From Acidimicrobiales bacterium (GTDB lineage Bacteria > Actinomycetota > Acidimicrobiia > Acidimicrobiales > UBA8190), in the NCBI GenBank assembly GCA_035531755.1, contig DATKSK010000018.1, positions 1-64,000 of the forward strand: DNA of 64,000 nt. The letters run 5' to 3'. Shown piece by piece: positions 50,175 through 59,508 of the stretch. The notes under the pieces were generated by a model. The model worked only from the letters and a program-made list of their open reading frames with translations, had not been told where the DNA came from and searched no databases. The translations under genes and the position numbers were made by a program. Within the stretch, counting starts at the first letter, position 1, and each line of letters begins with the position of its first letter.

Positions 50175-51359
50175 CTAGGCGATCGAGCGCAGGACGAGGG
50201 CGTCGCCCTGGCCGCCACCGCCGCACAGGCTGGCGGCGCCGAGGCCCCCGCCGCGCCGGCGCAGCTCGTGGAGCATGGTGAGCGCCAGTCGGGTGCCGGA
50301 CATGCCGATGGGGTGGCCGAGGGCGATGGCCCCGCCGTTGACGTTGGTCTGCTCGTCGGTGATCCCCATCGCCGCCATCGAGGCCAGGCCCACAGCCGCG
50401 AAGGCCTCGTTGATCTCGAAGAGGGCCACGTCCGCCGGTGTCTTGCCGACCTTGGCGAGCGCCTGCACGGTGGCGTTGGCCGGCTGCAGCAGCAGCGACG
50501 CGTCGGGCCCGGCCACCTGCCCGTAGCTCACGACCTCGCCGAGCGGGGTGACACCCAGGGCCTCGGCCCGGGCGCGGGAGGTGACGACCACGGCCGCCCC
50601 GCCGTCGGAGATCTGGCTGGCGTTGCCGGCGGTGATGGTGCCCTCCTTGTCGAAGGCGGGACGCAGGCCGCCCAGCGACTCGGCGGTGGTGCCGGGGCGC
50701 ACGCCCTCGTCGGTGTCGACCACGATGGGGTCGCCCTTGCGCTGGGGCACCGACACGGGGACGATCTCGTCGGCGAACCGGCCGTCCTTGATGGCCGCCG
50801 CCGCCCGCTCGTGCGACAGCGCCGCCACGGCGTCCTGGGCGTCACGCGAGATCTTGGCTTCCTTGTTGTACCGCTCGGTGCCGAGGCCCATGGCGCAGTG
50901 GTCGAACTGGCAGTACAGGCCGTCGTACATCATGGAGTCGACGAGCGAGCCGTCCCCCATGCGGTAGCCGGCGCGCGCCCCGGGCAGCAGGTAGGGCGCC
51001 TGGGTCATCGACTCCATGCCGCCCGCCACCACCACGTCGGCCTCGCCCGCGGCGATCAGGAGGTCGGCCAGGTAGATGCTGTTGAGCCCGGACAGGCAGA
51101 CCTTGTTCACCGTGGTGGCCGGCACCGACATCGGGATCCCGCCCTTGGTGGCGGCCTGCCGGGCCGTGATCTGCCCCTGGCCCGCCAGCAGGACCTGGCC
51201 CATGAAGACGTAGTCGACGTCCCCGGGCGCCACGCCGGCGCGCTCGAGGGCCGCGGCGATGGCGAACCCGCCCAGGTCCATGGCGCTGAAGCCCCCGAGG
51301 GCACCCGACAGCTTGCCGATGGGGGTACGGGCCCCCGCGATGATGACGGAACCGGGCAT
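50175..51359 (-). CDS. Acetyl-CoA acetyltransferase (thiolase)
   Basis: 394 residues, the normal length. The acyl-accepting Cys is in NKVCLSGLNSIYLAD, the His in GGAIALGHPIGMSGTR and the second Cys in CGGGGQGDA. The N-terminus starts MPGSVIIAGARTPIGKLSG with GGAGG eight bases upstream of ATG 51359. It condenses two acetyl-CoA or splits acetoacetyl-CoA. It is divergent from the crotonyl-CoA carboxylase/reductase gene and would supply acetoacetyl-CoA to the same pathway. Confidence 0.92.
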   Translation of the reverse strand: MPGSVIIAGARTPIGKLSGALGGFSAMDLGGFAIAAALERAGVAPGDVDYVFMGQVLLAGQGQITARQAATKGGIPMSVPATTVNKVCLSGLNSIYLADLLIAAGEADVVVAGGMESMTQAPYLLPGARAGYRMGDGSLVDSMMYDGLYCQFDHCAMGLGTERYNKEAKISRDAQDAVAALSHERAAAAIKDGRFADEIVPVSVPQRKGDPIVVDTDEGVRPGTTAESLGGLRPAFDKEGTITAGNASQISDGGAAVVVTSRARAEALGVTPLGEVVSYGQVAGPDASLLLQPANATVQALAKVGKTPADVALFEINEAFAAVGLASMAAMGITDEQTNVNGGAIALGHPIGMSGTRLALTMLHELRRRGGGLGAASLCGGGGQGDALVLRSIA

Positions 51360-51401
51360 GGACATGACCTCCGGGACGTTGACGGGCCGGAGCGCCATTC
51401 T

Positions 51402-51470
51402 ACGGCCCGGGTCCGGCTCCCGGGCCAGTCCGATCCACGGCCCGGGTCGGCCCCCGGGCCAGTCCGACGG
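51402..51470. repeat. ~35-bp tandem duplication with CCCGGG arms
   Basis: Two units (51402-51436 and 51437-51470) share ACGGCCCGGGTC and CCCGGGCCAGTCCGA. Each is itself a CCCGGG-flanked inverted repeat. The pair fills the divergent promoter region between the thiolase and ccr. Confidence 0.75.
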
Positions 51471-51506
51471 GCCCTGCCGGCTGCGGTGCCCGTCGGCAGA
51501 CGAAGG

Positions 51507-51512
51507 TAGGGT
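51507..51512 (+). promoter_or_regulatory. TANNNT -10 box, ccr
   Basis: TAGGGT ends eight bases before ATG 51521. This allows only a base or two of leader. Confidence 0.45.
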
Positions 51513-51520
51513 GCCTCCCC

Positions 51521-52861
51521 ATGCAGGCATTCCGTGACGCCATCGTCGCCGGCGCCGGCGGGGACGAATTGGCCGCCCTGGCGCTGCCCGAGTCGTACCG
51601 GGCCGCCCACGTCCGGCGCGACGAGATCGAGATGTTCGCCGGCGTCGAGTCGGCCGAGAAGGACCCCCGCAAGTCGCTGCACGTGTCGGAGGTCCCCGTG
51701 CCGGAGCTGGCGCCGGACGAGGCCTACGTGGCCGTCATGGCGTCCTCCATCAACTTCAACACCGTATGGACCTCGATCTTCGAGCCCCTGCCGACCTTCG
51801 GGTTCCTCGACCGGCTGGGCAAGGAGAGCGCCTGGGGCGCCCGCCACGCCCTCGACCACCACGTGGTCGGCTCGGACGCCTCGGGCGTGGTGGTGCGGGT
51901 GGGCTCGGCGGTGCGCAACTGGCGCCCCGGCGACAAGGTGGTCGTGCACTGCAACTACGTCGACGACCAGGACCCCACGGCCCACGACGACTCCATGCTG
52001 GCGGCCAACCAGCGCATCTGGGGCTTCGAGTCCAACTTCGGGGGGCTCGCCGACCTGGCCGTCGTCAAGGCCAACCAGCTCATGCCGAAGGCCCGCCACC
52101 TCAGCTGGGAGGAGGCGGCGATCAACGCCCTGTGCAACTCCACCGCCTACCGGATGCTCGTGTCGCGCAACGGGGCGGCGATGAAGCAGGGTGACCGGGT
52201 CCTCGTCTGGGGCGCCAGCGGCGGCCTCGGCAGCTACGCCGTGCAGCACGTGCTCAACGGGGGCGGGACCCCGGTCGGCGTGGTGTCGTCGCCGGACAAG
52301 GTCGACCTCCTGCACGGGCTGGGCGTCGAGGCCGTGATCGACCGCGCCGCCGCCGGCTACCGCTTCTGGCGCGACGAGCACACCCAGGACGAGTCGGAGT
52401 GGCGCCGCTTCGGCAAGGACGTGCGCGCGCTGGTGGGCGTGGACCCCGATGTCGTCTTCGAGCACCCCGGCCGTCAGACCATGGGTGCCTCGGTGTTCGT
52501 GTGCAAGCGCGCCGGGACGATCGTCACCTGCGCGGCCACGTCGGGCTACATGATCGAGTACGACAACCGGCACCTCTGGATGAAGCTGAAGACGATCAAG
52601 GGATCGCACTTCGCCAACTACCGCGAGGCCTGGGACGCCAACCAGCTCGTCTGCGACGGCAAGGTCGTGCCCCCGCTGTCGGCCGTCTACCCCCTCGAGG
52701 AGGTGGGCGAGGCCGCCTACCAGGTGCACCACAACCTGCACGAGGGCAAGATCGGCGTGCTGTGCCTGGCGCCCGGGGAGGGCCTGGGCATCGACGACCC
52801 CGAGCTCCGGTCCCGGGTCGGCGAGGGGCGGATCACGCACTTCCGGAGGCACGGGGCGTGA
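51521..52861 (+). CDS. ccr: Crotonyl-CoA carboxylase/reductase
   Basis: 446 residues. The CO2-pocket residues known from Kitasatospora and Rhodobacter enzymes are all present: Asn in SSINFNTVW, Phe-Glu in WGFESNFGG and His in KGSHFANYREAW. The Rossmann part has VLVWGASGGLGSYAVQ. The enzyme carboxylates crotonyl-CoA with CO2 and NADPH to give (2S)-ethylmalonyl-CoA. This is the diagnostic step of the ethylmalonyl-CoA pathway, although it can also serve polyketide supply. It overlaps the epimerase gene by four bases. The mutase, dehydrogenase and thiolase genes lie within 8 kb, which favours a carbon-assimilation role. Confidence 0.95.
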   Translation: MQAFRDAIVAGAGGDELAALALPESYRAAHVRRDEIEMFAGVESAEKDPRKSLHVSEVPVPELAPDEAYVAVMASSINFNTVWTSIFEPLPTFGFLDRLGKESAWGARHALDHHVVGSDASGVVVRVGSAVRNWRPGDKVVVHCNYVDDQDPTAHDDSMLAANQRIWGFESNFGGLADLAVVKANQLMPKARHLSWEEAAINALCNSTAYRMLVSRNGAAMKQGDRVLVWGASGGLGSYAVQHVLNGGGTPVGVVSSPDKVDLLHGLGVEAVIDRAAAGYRFWRDEHTQDESEWRRFGKDVRALVGVDPDVVFEHPGRQTMGASVFVCKRAGTIVTCAATSGYMIEYDNRHLWMKLKTIKGSHFANYREAWDANQLVCDGKVVPPLSAVYPLEEVGEAAYQVHHNLHEGKIGVLCLAPGEGLGIDDPELRSRVGEGRITHFRRHGA

Positions 52862-53292
52862 CCGGCGGCTCGGCGCCGGTGCACACCATGCTCACCGAGA
52901 TCGACCACGTGGGCATCGCCGTGCGCGACCTCGACGCCGCCGTGGCCTACTACCGCGACGCCTTCGGGGCGACCGTGAGCCACCGCGAGCGCATCGAGTC
53001 CGACGGCGTCGAGGAGGCGCTCATCGCCGTAGCCGACTCCTACGTGCAGCTGCTGTGCCCGACGCGCCCGGACTCGCCGGTCGCCAAGTTCCTGGAGCGG
53101 CGCGGCGAGGGGCTGCACCACGTCGGCTACCGCGTCGACGACTGCGCGGCGGCCCTGGAGTCGGTGCGCCGGGGCGGGGGGGCGCTGATCGACGAAGCGC
53201 CCCGCCCGGGATCGCGGGGCACGACGGTCGCCTTCGTGCACCCCAAGGGGGCGTTCGGCACGCTCATCGAGCTCGTCCAGGAGCCCGCCTGA
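52858..53292 (+). CDS. mce: Methylmalonyl-CoA / ethylmalonyl-CoA epimerase
   Basis: 144 residues with the VOC fold. The metal ligands are His in EIDHVGIAVRD, His in LHHVGYRVDD and Glu in GTLIELVQ. The core YYRDAFGATVSHRE is typical. It swaps the configuration at C2 of methylmalonyl- or ethylmalonyl-CoA. GTG 52858 overlaps the ccr stop (GTGA) and has GGAGG eight bases upstream inside ccr. ATG 52888 would give a shorter form. Coupling to ccr fits the need to epimerise its (2S) product before the mutase step. Confidence 0.92.
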   Translation: MTGGSAPVHTMLTEIDHVGIAVRDLDAAVAYYRDAFGATVSHRERIESDGVEEALIAVADSYVQLLCPTRPDSPVAKFLERRGEGLHHVGYRVDDCAAALESVRRGGGALIDEAPRPGSRGTTVAFVHPKGAFGTLIELVQEPA

Positions 53293-53325
53293 GCGAGCCC
53301 CGGCCCGTGCCGCGCGGGCCGGATG

Positions 53326-54426
53326 TCAGCTGTGGAAGCGCAGGACCCGTCCGGGGTTGGCGGTCGTCCCCCACAGCGTGCCCCCGTCGTCGAGCGCCAG
53401 CTGGCGGATGACGCCGGGGAGCGGCACCGGCGCGCCGACCTGGTGCCCGGTGGCGGGGTCGAGCGCCACCACCTCGCCCTGCTGCCCGTCGGCGACCCAG
53501 ACGCGGCCCCGCCACACGGCCACCGTCTCGGGATTGGCGGGGACCCCGCCCCCCGCCGTGCCCACGCTGTAGGTGGCCGTCACGCGCACCGTCGCCGGGT
53601 CGACGCGCGACACCGTCCCGGACTGCACGTTGGCCACCCACACCGACCCGTCCCCGACGCCCACCCCGAGCGGGCCCCGGCCCACCGCCACGGTCCGCCA
53701 GCGCAGCGCCGTGCCGTCGGGCCGCTCGTCCACGCGGGTGAGCGAGTGCGTCTGGCCGCTCACCCACACGCCGGCGGGGCCGACGGCGATGCGCACCGCC
53801 CCGTCGGGCAGCGTGGCCGAGGCCTGCACGGCGCCCGTCCGGGGGTCGATGACGCACACCGTGCCGGACAGCAGGCTCGCCACCCACACCCCGCCGTCGC
53901 CGGCCGCCACCGACACGGGGCCCTCGGGCACCGCGATGGGCGCCCCGACCGTCCTCCCCGTCGTCGGGTCGATCTCCCACACGCGGCTGCCGGACAGGTC
54001 GGCCACCCAGACGCGGCCGAACCCGGCGGTCACCGAGATCGGCCGGCCGCCGAGGTGCAGCGTGCGGCCGACGGTCGCCCCCGACGACGGGTCGAAGTGG
54101 CGGACCGTCCCGGCGTGGTCGTCGGCGAGCCAGCCGCCGGCGGCGTCGAAGGCCACCGAGGCGGCGTCGGTGCGGCCCATCACCTGGACGCCCGCCGGCG
54201 GGGTGCCGGGGCCGGGCGAGCCCATGCCGGCGAGCAGCACGCTGCCGAGGGTCACGCCGGCGAAGAGTGCCGCCGTGGCCGCCACGGCGACGCCGACGCC
54301 CCGTCGCGACAACGTCGTCCGGCGGCCCGGGGGTGTCGGACCGGTCCCGGCCCGCCCGGCCTTTCCCGACGGGGCCACGGGCGACCGGGCGGGTCGGTGC
54401 CCGAGCTCGTCCGCCGTGCGCGCCAC
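53326..54426 (-). CDS. Membrane-anchored extracellular beta-propeller (YncE/Vgb-like)
   Basis: 366 residues. A cytosolic Pro/Arg-rich N-terminus is followed by one membrane helix ([24 protein letters not shown]). Outside lie about seven propeller repeats, each with a GVWVAS or RVWVADL strand and an IDPTTGR or VDPATVR turn. Such repeats are known from Vgb-type lactonase-like and YncE-like proteins. No catalytic residues are recognisable. The GTG start at 54426 is weakly supported. Placed between mce and pccB on the other strand, so probably not part of that pathway. Confidence 0.75.
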   Translation of the reverse strand: MARTADELGHRPARSPVAPSGKAGRAGTGPTPPGRRTTLSRRGVGVAVAATAALFAGVTLGSVLLAGMGSPGPGTPPAGVQVMGRTDAASVAFDAAGGWLADDHAGTVRHFDPSSGATVGRTLHLGGRPISVTAGFGRVWVADLSGSRVWEIDPTTGRTVGAPIAVPEGPVSVAAGDGGVWVASLLSGTVCVIDPRTGAVQASATLPDGAVRIAVGPAGVWVSGQTHSLTRVDERPDGTALRWRTVAVGRGPLGVGVGDGSVWVANVQSGTVSRVDPATVRVTATYSVGTAGGGVPANPETVAVWRGRVWVADGQQGEVVALDPATGHQVGAPVPLPGVIRQLALDDGGTLWGTTANPGRVLRFHS

Positions 54427-54499
54427 CGTTCCATCCTGCTCCCGGCCGGGGCCGCGTGGTGTGATCGTCGCGGCCGGCTTCGGGCGCGTCGGCCTCGGA

Positions 54500-54505
54500 T
54501 AGCCT
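54500..54505 (+). promoter_or_regulatory. TANNNT -10 box, pccB
   Basis: TAGCCT ends eight bases before ATG 54514. Confidence 0.45.
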
Positions 54506-54513
54506 CGGGGGCC

Positions 54514-56070
54514 ATGGACCACCCCATGTCGCAGCGGCTGGCCGACCTGAAGGCCCGCAAGGAAGAGGCCCTGCACGCCGGCTCCCCGCACGCGGTGGAA
54601 CGCCACCACGCCAAGGGCAAGATGACGGCGCGCGAGCGCATCGAGTACCTCGTGGACGAGGGCTCGTTCCAGGAGCTCGACATGCTCGCCCGGCACCGGG
54701 CCCACGGGATGGGGCTCGAGGAGAAGCGGCCCTACACCGACGGGGTCATCACCGGGTTCGGCACCATCGACGGCCGGCGGGTGTGCGTCTTCAGCCAGGA
54801 CTTCACCGTCTACGGCGGCGCCCTGGGCGAGGTGTTCGCCGAGAAGATCCACAAGGTCATGGACCTGGCCGAGTCCATCGGGGTGCCCATGATCGGCCTC
54901 AACGACGGCGCCGGGGCGCGCATCCAGGAAGGCGTGGTGTCCCTGCACTCCTACGGGGGGATCTTCCACCGCAACGTCCGGGCCTCGGGCGTCATCCCCC
55001 AGATCAGCGTGGTCCTGGGCCCGTGCGCGGGCGGGGCCGTGTACTCGCCGGCCATGACGGACTTCATCTTCATGGTGAACCAGTCGAGCCACATGTTCAT
55101 CACGGGGCCCGACGTGGTGAAGACGGTCACGGGGGAGGACGTCACCCTCGAGGAGCTCGGCGGGGCCATGAGCCACGCCACGAAGTCGGGCGTGGCCACC
55201 TTCGTGGCCCCCGACGAGAAGACCTGCCTCGACGAGGTGCGCTACCTCCTGTCCTTCCTGCCGTCGAACAACCTCGAGGAGCCGCCCGTCGTCGACACCG
55301 ACGACGACCCCGACCGGGGCACGCCCGAGCTCGTCGACCTGATGCCCACGTCGCCGAACCAGCCCTACGACATGAAGCGGGTCATCACCTCGGTCGTCGA
55401 CGAAGGCGACTACTTCGAGGTCCATCCGCACTGGGCCATGAGCATCACGTGCGGGTTCGCCCGCGTCGACGGCCGCGTGGTGGGGATCGTCGGCAACCAG
55501 CCGGCCGTGCTCGCCGGCGTGCTCGACATCGACTCGTCGGAGAAGGCGGCGCGCTTCGTGCGCACCTGCGACGCCTTCAACATCCCGTTGGTGACGTTCG
55601 TCGACGTGCCGGGGTTCATGCCGGGGACCGACCAGGAGTACGGCGGGATCATCCGCCACGGCGCCAAGCTCCTCTACGCCTACTGCGAGGCCACGGTGCC
55701 CCGCATCCAGGTGATCACCCGCAAGGCCTACGGCGGCGCCTACGTCGTCATGAACTCCAAGTCGATCGGCGCCGACCTGGCGTTCGCCTGGCCCTCGGCG
55801 GAGCTCGCCGTCATGGGCCCGCAGGGTGCCGTCGAGATCGTCTACCGCCGCGAGCTGGCCGAGGCCGCCGACCCCGTGGCCCGCCGGGCCGAGCTCGTCG
55901 AGGAGTACACCGAGCGCTACGCCAACCCCTACGTGGCGGCCGAGCGCGGCTACGTCGACGACGTCATCGACCCGGCCGAGACGAGGCGCGTGCTGGTGCG
56001 CAGCCTCCGCCTCCTGGCCTCCAAGCGCGAGGACCTGCCCAAGCGCAAGCACGGGAACGTGCCGTTGTGA
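54514..56070 (+). CDS. pccB: Acyl-CoA carboxylase beta subunit (propionyl-CoA carboxylase type)
   Basis: 518 residues, the normal length. The carboxyltransferase N-domain has [12 protein letters not shown] and [21 protein letters not shown]. The C-domain has [29 protein letters not shown] and [21 protein letters not shown]. It moves CO2 from biotin to propionyl-CoA (or acetyl-CoA). The alpha subunit with biotin is not in this window. It overlaps the epsilon gene by four bases. It would recycle propionyl-CoA and close the ethylmalonyl-CoA route. Confidence 0.92.
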   Translation: MDHPMSQRLADLKARKEEALHAGSPHAVERHHAKGKMTARERIEYLVDEGSFQELDMLARHRAHGMGLEEKRPYTDGVITGFGTIDGRRVCVFSQDFTVYGGALGEVFAEKIHKVMDLAESIGVPMIGLNDGAGARIQEGVVSLHSYGGIFHRNVRASGVIPQISVVLGPCAGGAVYSPAMTDFIFMVNQSSHMFITGPDVVKTVTGEDVTLEELGGAMSHATKSGVATFVAPDEKTCLDEVRYLLSFLPSNNLEEPPVVDTDDDPDRGTPELVDLMPTSPNQPYDMKRVITSVVDEGDYFEVHPHWAMSITCGFARVDGRVVGIVGNQPAVLAGVLDIDSSEKAARFVRTCDAFNIPLVTFVDVPGFMPGTDQEYGGIIRHGAKLLYAYCEATVPRIQVITRKAYGGAYVVMNSKSIGADLAFAWPSAELAVMGPQGAVEIVYRRELAEAADPVARRAELVEEYTERYANPYVAAERGYVDDVIDPAETRRVLVRSLRLLASKREDLPKRKHGNVPL

Positions 56071-56288
56071 GCGCGGCGCGCGCCGCCGCGCCGCAGGTCG
56101 TGTCGGTGCGGCCGCAGCCCGACCCCGCCGTGCTGGCCGCCATCGTGGCGGCGGTGGAACAAGCGTGGCCCCGGCCCCGCCCGACCGACGACGCCGGACG
56201 CGACCGGCCCGCGTCGTGGCGGTTCAGCGGTCGGTGGTGGACCGAGCCCGCCGCCCTGCGCCGGCAACGCCCCCTGTCCGGGCACTGA
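56067..56288 (+). CDS. accE: Acyl-CoA carboxylase epsilon subunit
   Basis: 73 residues. The N-terminal half ([20 protein letters not shown]) matches ACC_epsilon proteins, which start VVRGNPTPEELAALVA-like, and the tail ([13 protein letters not shown]) has the usual aromatic/basic end. These small actinobacterial proteins bind and activate the beta subunit. GTG 56067 overlaps the pccB stop (GTGA). The last 65 bases are also the 3' end of ecm on the other strand. Short, so confidence is moderate. Confidence 0.7.
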   Translation: MSAARAAAPQVVSVRPQPDPAVLAAIVAAVEQAWPRPRPTDDAGRDRPASWRFSGRWWTEPAALRRQRPLSGH

Positions 56289-58290
56289 CCGGGGCGGCGA
56301 CGACGCCGCGGCGCTTCTCGGCCAGGTCGACGAGGTCGTCCATGATGCGTGCGAGGCGGAAGTCCTTGGGGGTGTAGACCGCGGCGACGCCCTTGTCCCG
56401 CAGGACCTCGGCGTCCTCGGGCGGGATGATGCCCCCGACCACGACCGCGGCGTCCACGCCCTCCCCGCGCAGGCGGTCGAGGACCTCGGGGACGAGATCG
56501 AGATGGCTCCCCGACAGGATGGAGATCCCCACCACGTCGACGTCCTCGTCGCGCGCCGCCGCCGCGATCTGCGCCGGGCTCAGACGGATGCCCTGGTACA
56601 CGACTTCGAAGCCGGCGTCGCGGGCGGCCACGGCGATCTGCTCGGCCCCGTTGGAGTGCCCGTCGAGCCCGGGTTTGGCCACCAGGAGCCGGGGAGGGCC
56701 ACCGGCCTGCTCGGCCAGCCGGCGCGACCGCGCCAGGACCGCCGACAGCTCGGCCCCGCGCTGGCCCACACCCCCGGCGACGCCGGTGGGGGCGCGGTAC
56801 TCCCCGAAGACCTCGCGCAGCGCTCCCGCCCACTCGCCCGTCGTCCCGCCGGCGTGGGCGAGGGCGATGGTGGCGGGCATGATGTTCAGGCTGTCGTCGG
56901 TGGCCACCCGGCGCAGCTCGTCGAGCGCGGCCTGCACCGCGTCACCGCGGTGCCGCTCGCGCCACGCCGCCACGTCGGCGCACAGCTCGGCCTCGGCGGC
57001 GGGGTCCACCTTCAACACCGTGGCGGCACCGTCGTCGGCCGTCTCGAGCGGTGACGGCTCGGTCTCGGTGAAGGAGTTGACCCCGACCACCTGGAGCTCG
57101 CCCGTCTCGATGCGGCGGACCCGCTCCGCCTGACTGCGCACCAGCCGGCGCTTCAGCTCCTCGACGGCCTCGAAGGCGCCGCCGAGCTGGAGCACCTCGT
57201 CGAGCTCGGCCGAGGCCGCCTCGGCCAGTTCCGCCGTCTTGGCCTCCACGACGGTGGAGCCCTCGAAGATGTCGCCGTACTCGAGCAGGTCGGTCTCGAA
57301 GGCGAGGATCTGCTGGATGCGCAGCGACCACTGCTGGTCCCACGGCCGCGGGAGGCCCAGCGCCTCGTTCCACGCCGGCAGCTGGATGGCCCGGGCCCGG
57401 GCGTCGCGCGACAGCGTGACGCCGAGCGCCTCGAGCACGATGCGGGGGACGTTGTTCTCGGGCTGCGCCTCGGTGAGCCCAAGGGAGTTGACCTGCACGC
57501 CGTAACGGAACCGCCGCAGCTTCGGGTCGTCGACGCCGTAGCGCTCCAGGCAGATGCGGTCCCACAAGCGTGTGAGCGCCCGCACCTTGCACGTCTCCTC
57601 GACGAACCGGATGCCGGCGTTGACGAAGAACGAGATGCGGCCCACCACGGCGGGGAGCTCCGAGACCTCGATCTTCCCCGAGTCGCGCACGGCGTCGAGG
57701 ACGCCGATGGCGGTGGCCAGCGCGTAGGCGATCTCCTGCACGGGCGTGGCCCCCGCCTCCTGGAGGTGGTAGCTGCACACGTTGATGGGGTTCCACTTGG
57801 GGACCTCGCGCACCGTGTAGGCGATCATGTCGACGATCAGGCGGCGGCTCGGGCCCGGGGGGAAGATGTAGGTGCCCCGCGACAGGTACTCCTTCACGAT
57901 GTCGTTCTGCGTCGTGCCCTGCAGCACCCGGCGCTCGACACCGGTGTCCTCGGCGTGCGCCACGTACAGGCCGAGCAGCCAGGCGGCGGTGGCGTTGATG
58001 GTCATGGAGGTGTTCATGTCCCCGACGGGGATGCCCTCCAGGAGCTCGTTCATGTGGCCGAGGTGCACCACCGGGACACCGACCTTGCCCACCTCCCCGG
58101 CCGCTTCGGGGGCATCGGGGTCGTAGCCGGTCTGGGTGGGCAGGTCGAAGGCGATCGACAGGCCGGTCTGGCCCTTGGCCAGGTTGGTCCGGTACAGGCG
58201 GTTCGACGCCCGGGCCGAGGTGTGGCCCGAGTACGTGCGCATCACCCAGGGCTTGTCCCGGTCACCGCCCGCAGGCGCCACGTCGCTCAC
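56224..58290 (-). CDS. ecm: Ethylmalonyl-CoA mutase (B12-dependent)
   Basis: 688 residues. The mutase barrel has KPWVMRTYSGH, NLAKGQTGLSIAFDLPTQTGYD and GQVNSLGL-type segments. KWNPINVCSYHLQEAGATP and EYLSRGTYIFPPGPS match ethylmalonyl-CoA mutases rather than methylmalonyl-CoA mutases. The B12 domain (about 560-680) has KPGLDGHSNGAEQIA with the lower-ligand His (DxHxxG) and SILSGSHLDLVPEVL. It converts ethylmalonyl-CoA to methylsuccinyl-CoA. GTG 58290 is preferred, with GGGGAG nine bases upstream; GTG 58308 is possible. It lies 39 bases downstream of hbd. Its 3' end overlaps accE. The C-terminal ~20 residues are Arg/Thr-rich. Confidence 0.92.
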   Translation of the reverse strand: MSDVAPAGGDRDKPWVMRTYSGHTSARASNRLYRTNLAKGQTGLSIAFDLPTQTGYDPDAPEAAGEVGKVGVPVVHLGHMNELLEGIPVGDMNTSMTINATAAWLLGLYVAHAEDTGVERRVLQGTTQNDIVKEYLSRGTYIFPPGPSRRLIVDMIAYTVREVPKWNPINVCSYHLQEAGATPVQEIAYALATAIGVLDAVRDSGKIEVSELPAVVGRISFFVNAGIRFVEETCKVRALTRLWDRICLERYGVDDPKLRRFRYGVQVNSLGLTEAQPENNVPRIVLEALGVTLSRDARARAIQLPAWNEALGLPRPWDQQWSLRIQQILAFETDLLEYGDIFEGSTVVEAKTAELAEAASAELDEVLQLGGAFEAVEELKRRLVRSQAERVRRIETGELQVVGVNSFTETEPSPLETADDGAATVLKVDPAAEAELCADVAAWRERHRGDAVQAALDELRRVATDDSLNIMPATIALAHAGGTTGEWAGALREVFGEYRAPTGVAGGVGQRGAELSAVLARSRRLAEQAGGPPRLLVAKPGLDGHSNGAEQIAVAARDAGFEVVYQGIRLSPAQIAAAARDEDVDVVGISILSGSHLDLVPEVLDRLRGEGVDAAVVVGGIIPPEDAEVLRDKGVAAVYTPKDFRLARIMDDLVDLAEKRRGVVAAPVSARTGGVAGAGRRARSTTDR

Positions 58291-58329
58291 CTGTCCATTC
58301 TCCCCCACCGTGGCGTGCCGCCGGGCGGG

Positions 58330-59184
58330 TCAGCGGCGATAGTCGTAGAACCCCTTGCCCGACTTCCGGCCGTAGAGCTCGGCGGCCACCATGCGGCGCA
58401 GCAGCGGGACGGCCGCGTAGTTCGGGTCCCGGAACTCGTCGTAGAGGGCGTCGAGGATGGCGAGGCTCGTGTCCAGGCCGACCAGGTCGAGCAGGGAGAA
58501 CGGGCCCATCGGGAACCCGCATCCGCCCTTCATGGCGGTGTCGATGTCGTCGCGGCTGGCGACGCCGTTCTCGAGCAGGCGCACCGCGTTGTTGAGGTAG
58601 GGGAAGAGCAGGGCGTTCACGATGAACCCCGCCTGGTCCTTCACCTCGACCGGGGTCTTCTCGCAGGCCTCGGCCAGCGCTCGTGCCGCCGCCATGGTCT
58701 CGTCCGAGGCCGTGATGGGCCGGACCACCTCGACGAGCGACATGACCGGCGCCGGGTTGAAGAAGTGGATGCCGCACACCTTGTCGGGGCGGCCCGTCTC
58801 CATGGCCATGTCCACCACCGGGAGCGTGGAGGTGTTGGTGGCCAGGATGGTGTGGTCGGGGCAGATGCGGTCGAGCTCGGAGAAGAGGTGCTTCTTCACG
58901 CCGAGGTCCTCGACCACCGACTCGATGACGAGGTCGCAGACGGCCAGGGCCCCGAGGTCGGAGACCGCTGTGACCCGCCCCAGGGCGGCGTCGCGATCGG
59001 CCTCGGCGAGCTTGCCCTTCTCCACCTGGCGGGCCAGCGACTTCTCCATGCCGGCGACCATGCCGTCGGCCGTGGCCTGGGCCCGGGACCGCAGGACCAC
59101 CTCGAGCCCGTGCACGGCCATCGTCTCGGCGATGCCGGCTCCCATGATGCCGGAGCCGACGATTCCCACACGTTTGATCGACAT
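58330..59184 (-). CDS. 3-hydroxyacyl-CoA dehydrogenase (3-hydroxybutyryl-CoA type)
   Basis: 284 residues. The NAD domain begins VGIVGSGIMGAGIAETMA, and the family's Ser-His-Asn site is covered by TNTSTLPV, GIHFFNPAPVMSLVEVV and FIVNALLFPYLNNAVRL. The C-terminal domain ends with RKSGKGFYDYRR. It interconverts acetoacetyl-CoA and 3-hydroxybutyryl-CoA. Its place 39 bases before ecm, and near thiolase and ccr, fits the ethylmalonyl-CoA pathway. The ATG at 59184 has a TAACAT box six bases upstream and no ribosome site. Confidence 0.93.
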   Translation of the reverse strand: MSIKRVGIVGSGIMGAGIAETMAVHGLEVVLRSRAQATADGMVAGMEKSLARQVEKGKLAEADRDAALGRVTAVSDLGALAVCDLVIESVVEDLGVKKHLFSELDRICPDHTILATNTSTLPVVDMAMETGRPDKVCGIHFFNPAPVMSLVEVVRPITASDETMAAARALAEACEKTPVEVKDQAGFIVNALLFPYLNNAVRLLENGVASRDDIDTAMKGGCGFPMGPFSLLDLVGLDTSLAILDALYDEFRDPNYAAVPLLRRMVAAELYGRKSGKGFYDYRR

Positions 59185-59190
59185 GTCCGC

Positions 59191-59196
59191 ATGTTA
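59191..59196 (-). promoter_or_regulatory. TANNNT -10 box, leaderless 3-hydroxyacyl-CoA dehydrogenase
   Basis: TAACAT on the minus strand lies six bases before the ATG (59184). The 324-base gap to 59508 otherwise holds a triple GGACCCCC run (59247-59270) and no gene that I can see. Confidence 0.6.
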
Positions 59197-59495
59197 CCGG
59201 CCGGTTACCTGGACGGCCCGTCCCGAGCGGCAGGTGGGGTGGGTCACCGGACCCCCGGACCCCCGGACCCCCGGCGTGCCGCCGGAAGCCTTTCTGGTGC
59301 AGTCGAGCCCCTCGGGCGTGGGGGTAGAGAGGGGTTATACCGCCGAGCAGGTCGAGACTGCCCACGGATGCCCCGTAGCAGGCGGGCTCCGGTGAGCGAC
59401 GCCGCCGTGGCGGCCCGGCCGGGTCGTGGTGGCGATGCCGACGCCGGCGCGCCCGTGCCCGCGCATGCGGTCGATCCCCTGGGGCCGTGCCCCCC

Positions 59496-59501
59496 TACAG
59501 T
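59496..59501 (+). promoter_or_regulatory. TANNNT -10 box, S51-type protein
   Basis: TACAGT ends seven bases before ATG 59509; no ribosome site precedes the start. Confidence 0.5.
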
Positions 59502-59508
59502 GGCGGCC

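Noticed and set aside
51360-51530. A longer thiolase start at 51530
   Set aside because: The extra N-terminus would be Pro/Arg-rich, run through the CCCGGG repeat and overlap the ccr start; ATG 51359 has GGAGG and begins on the family consensus.
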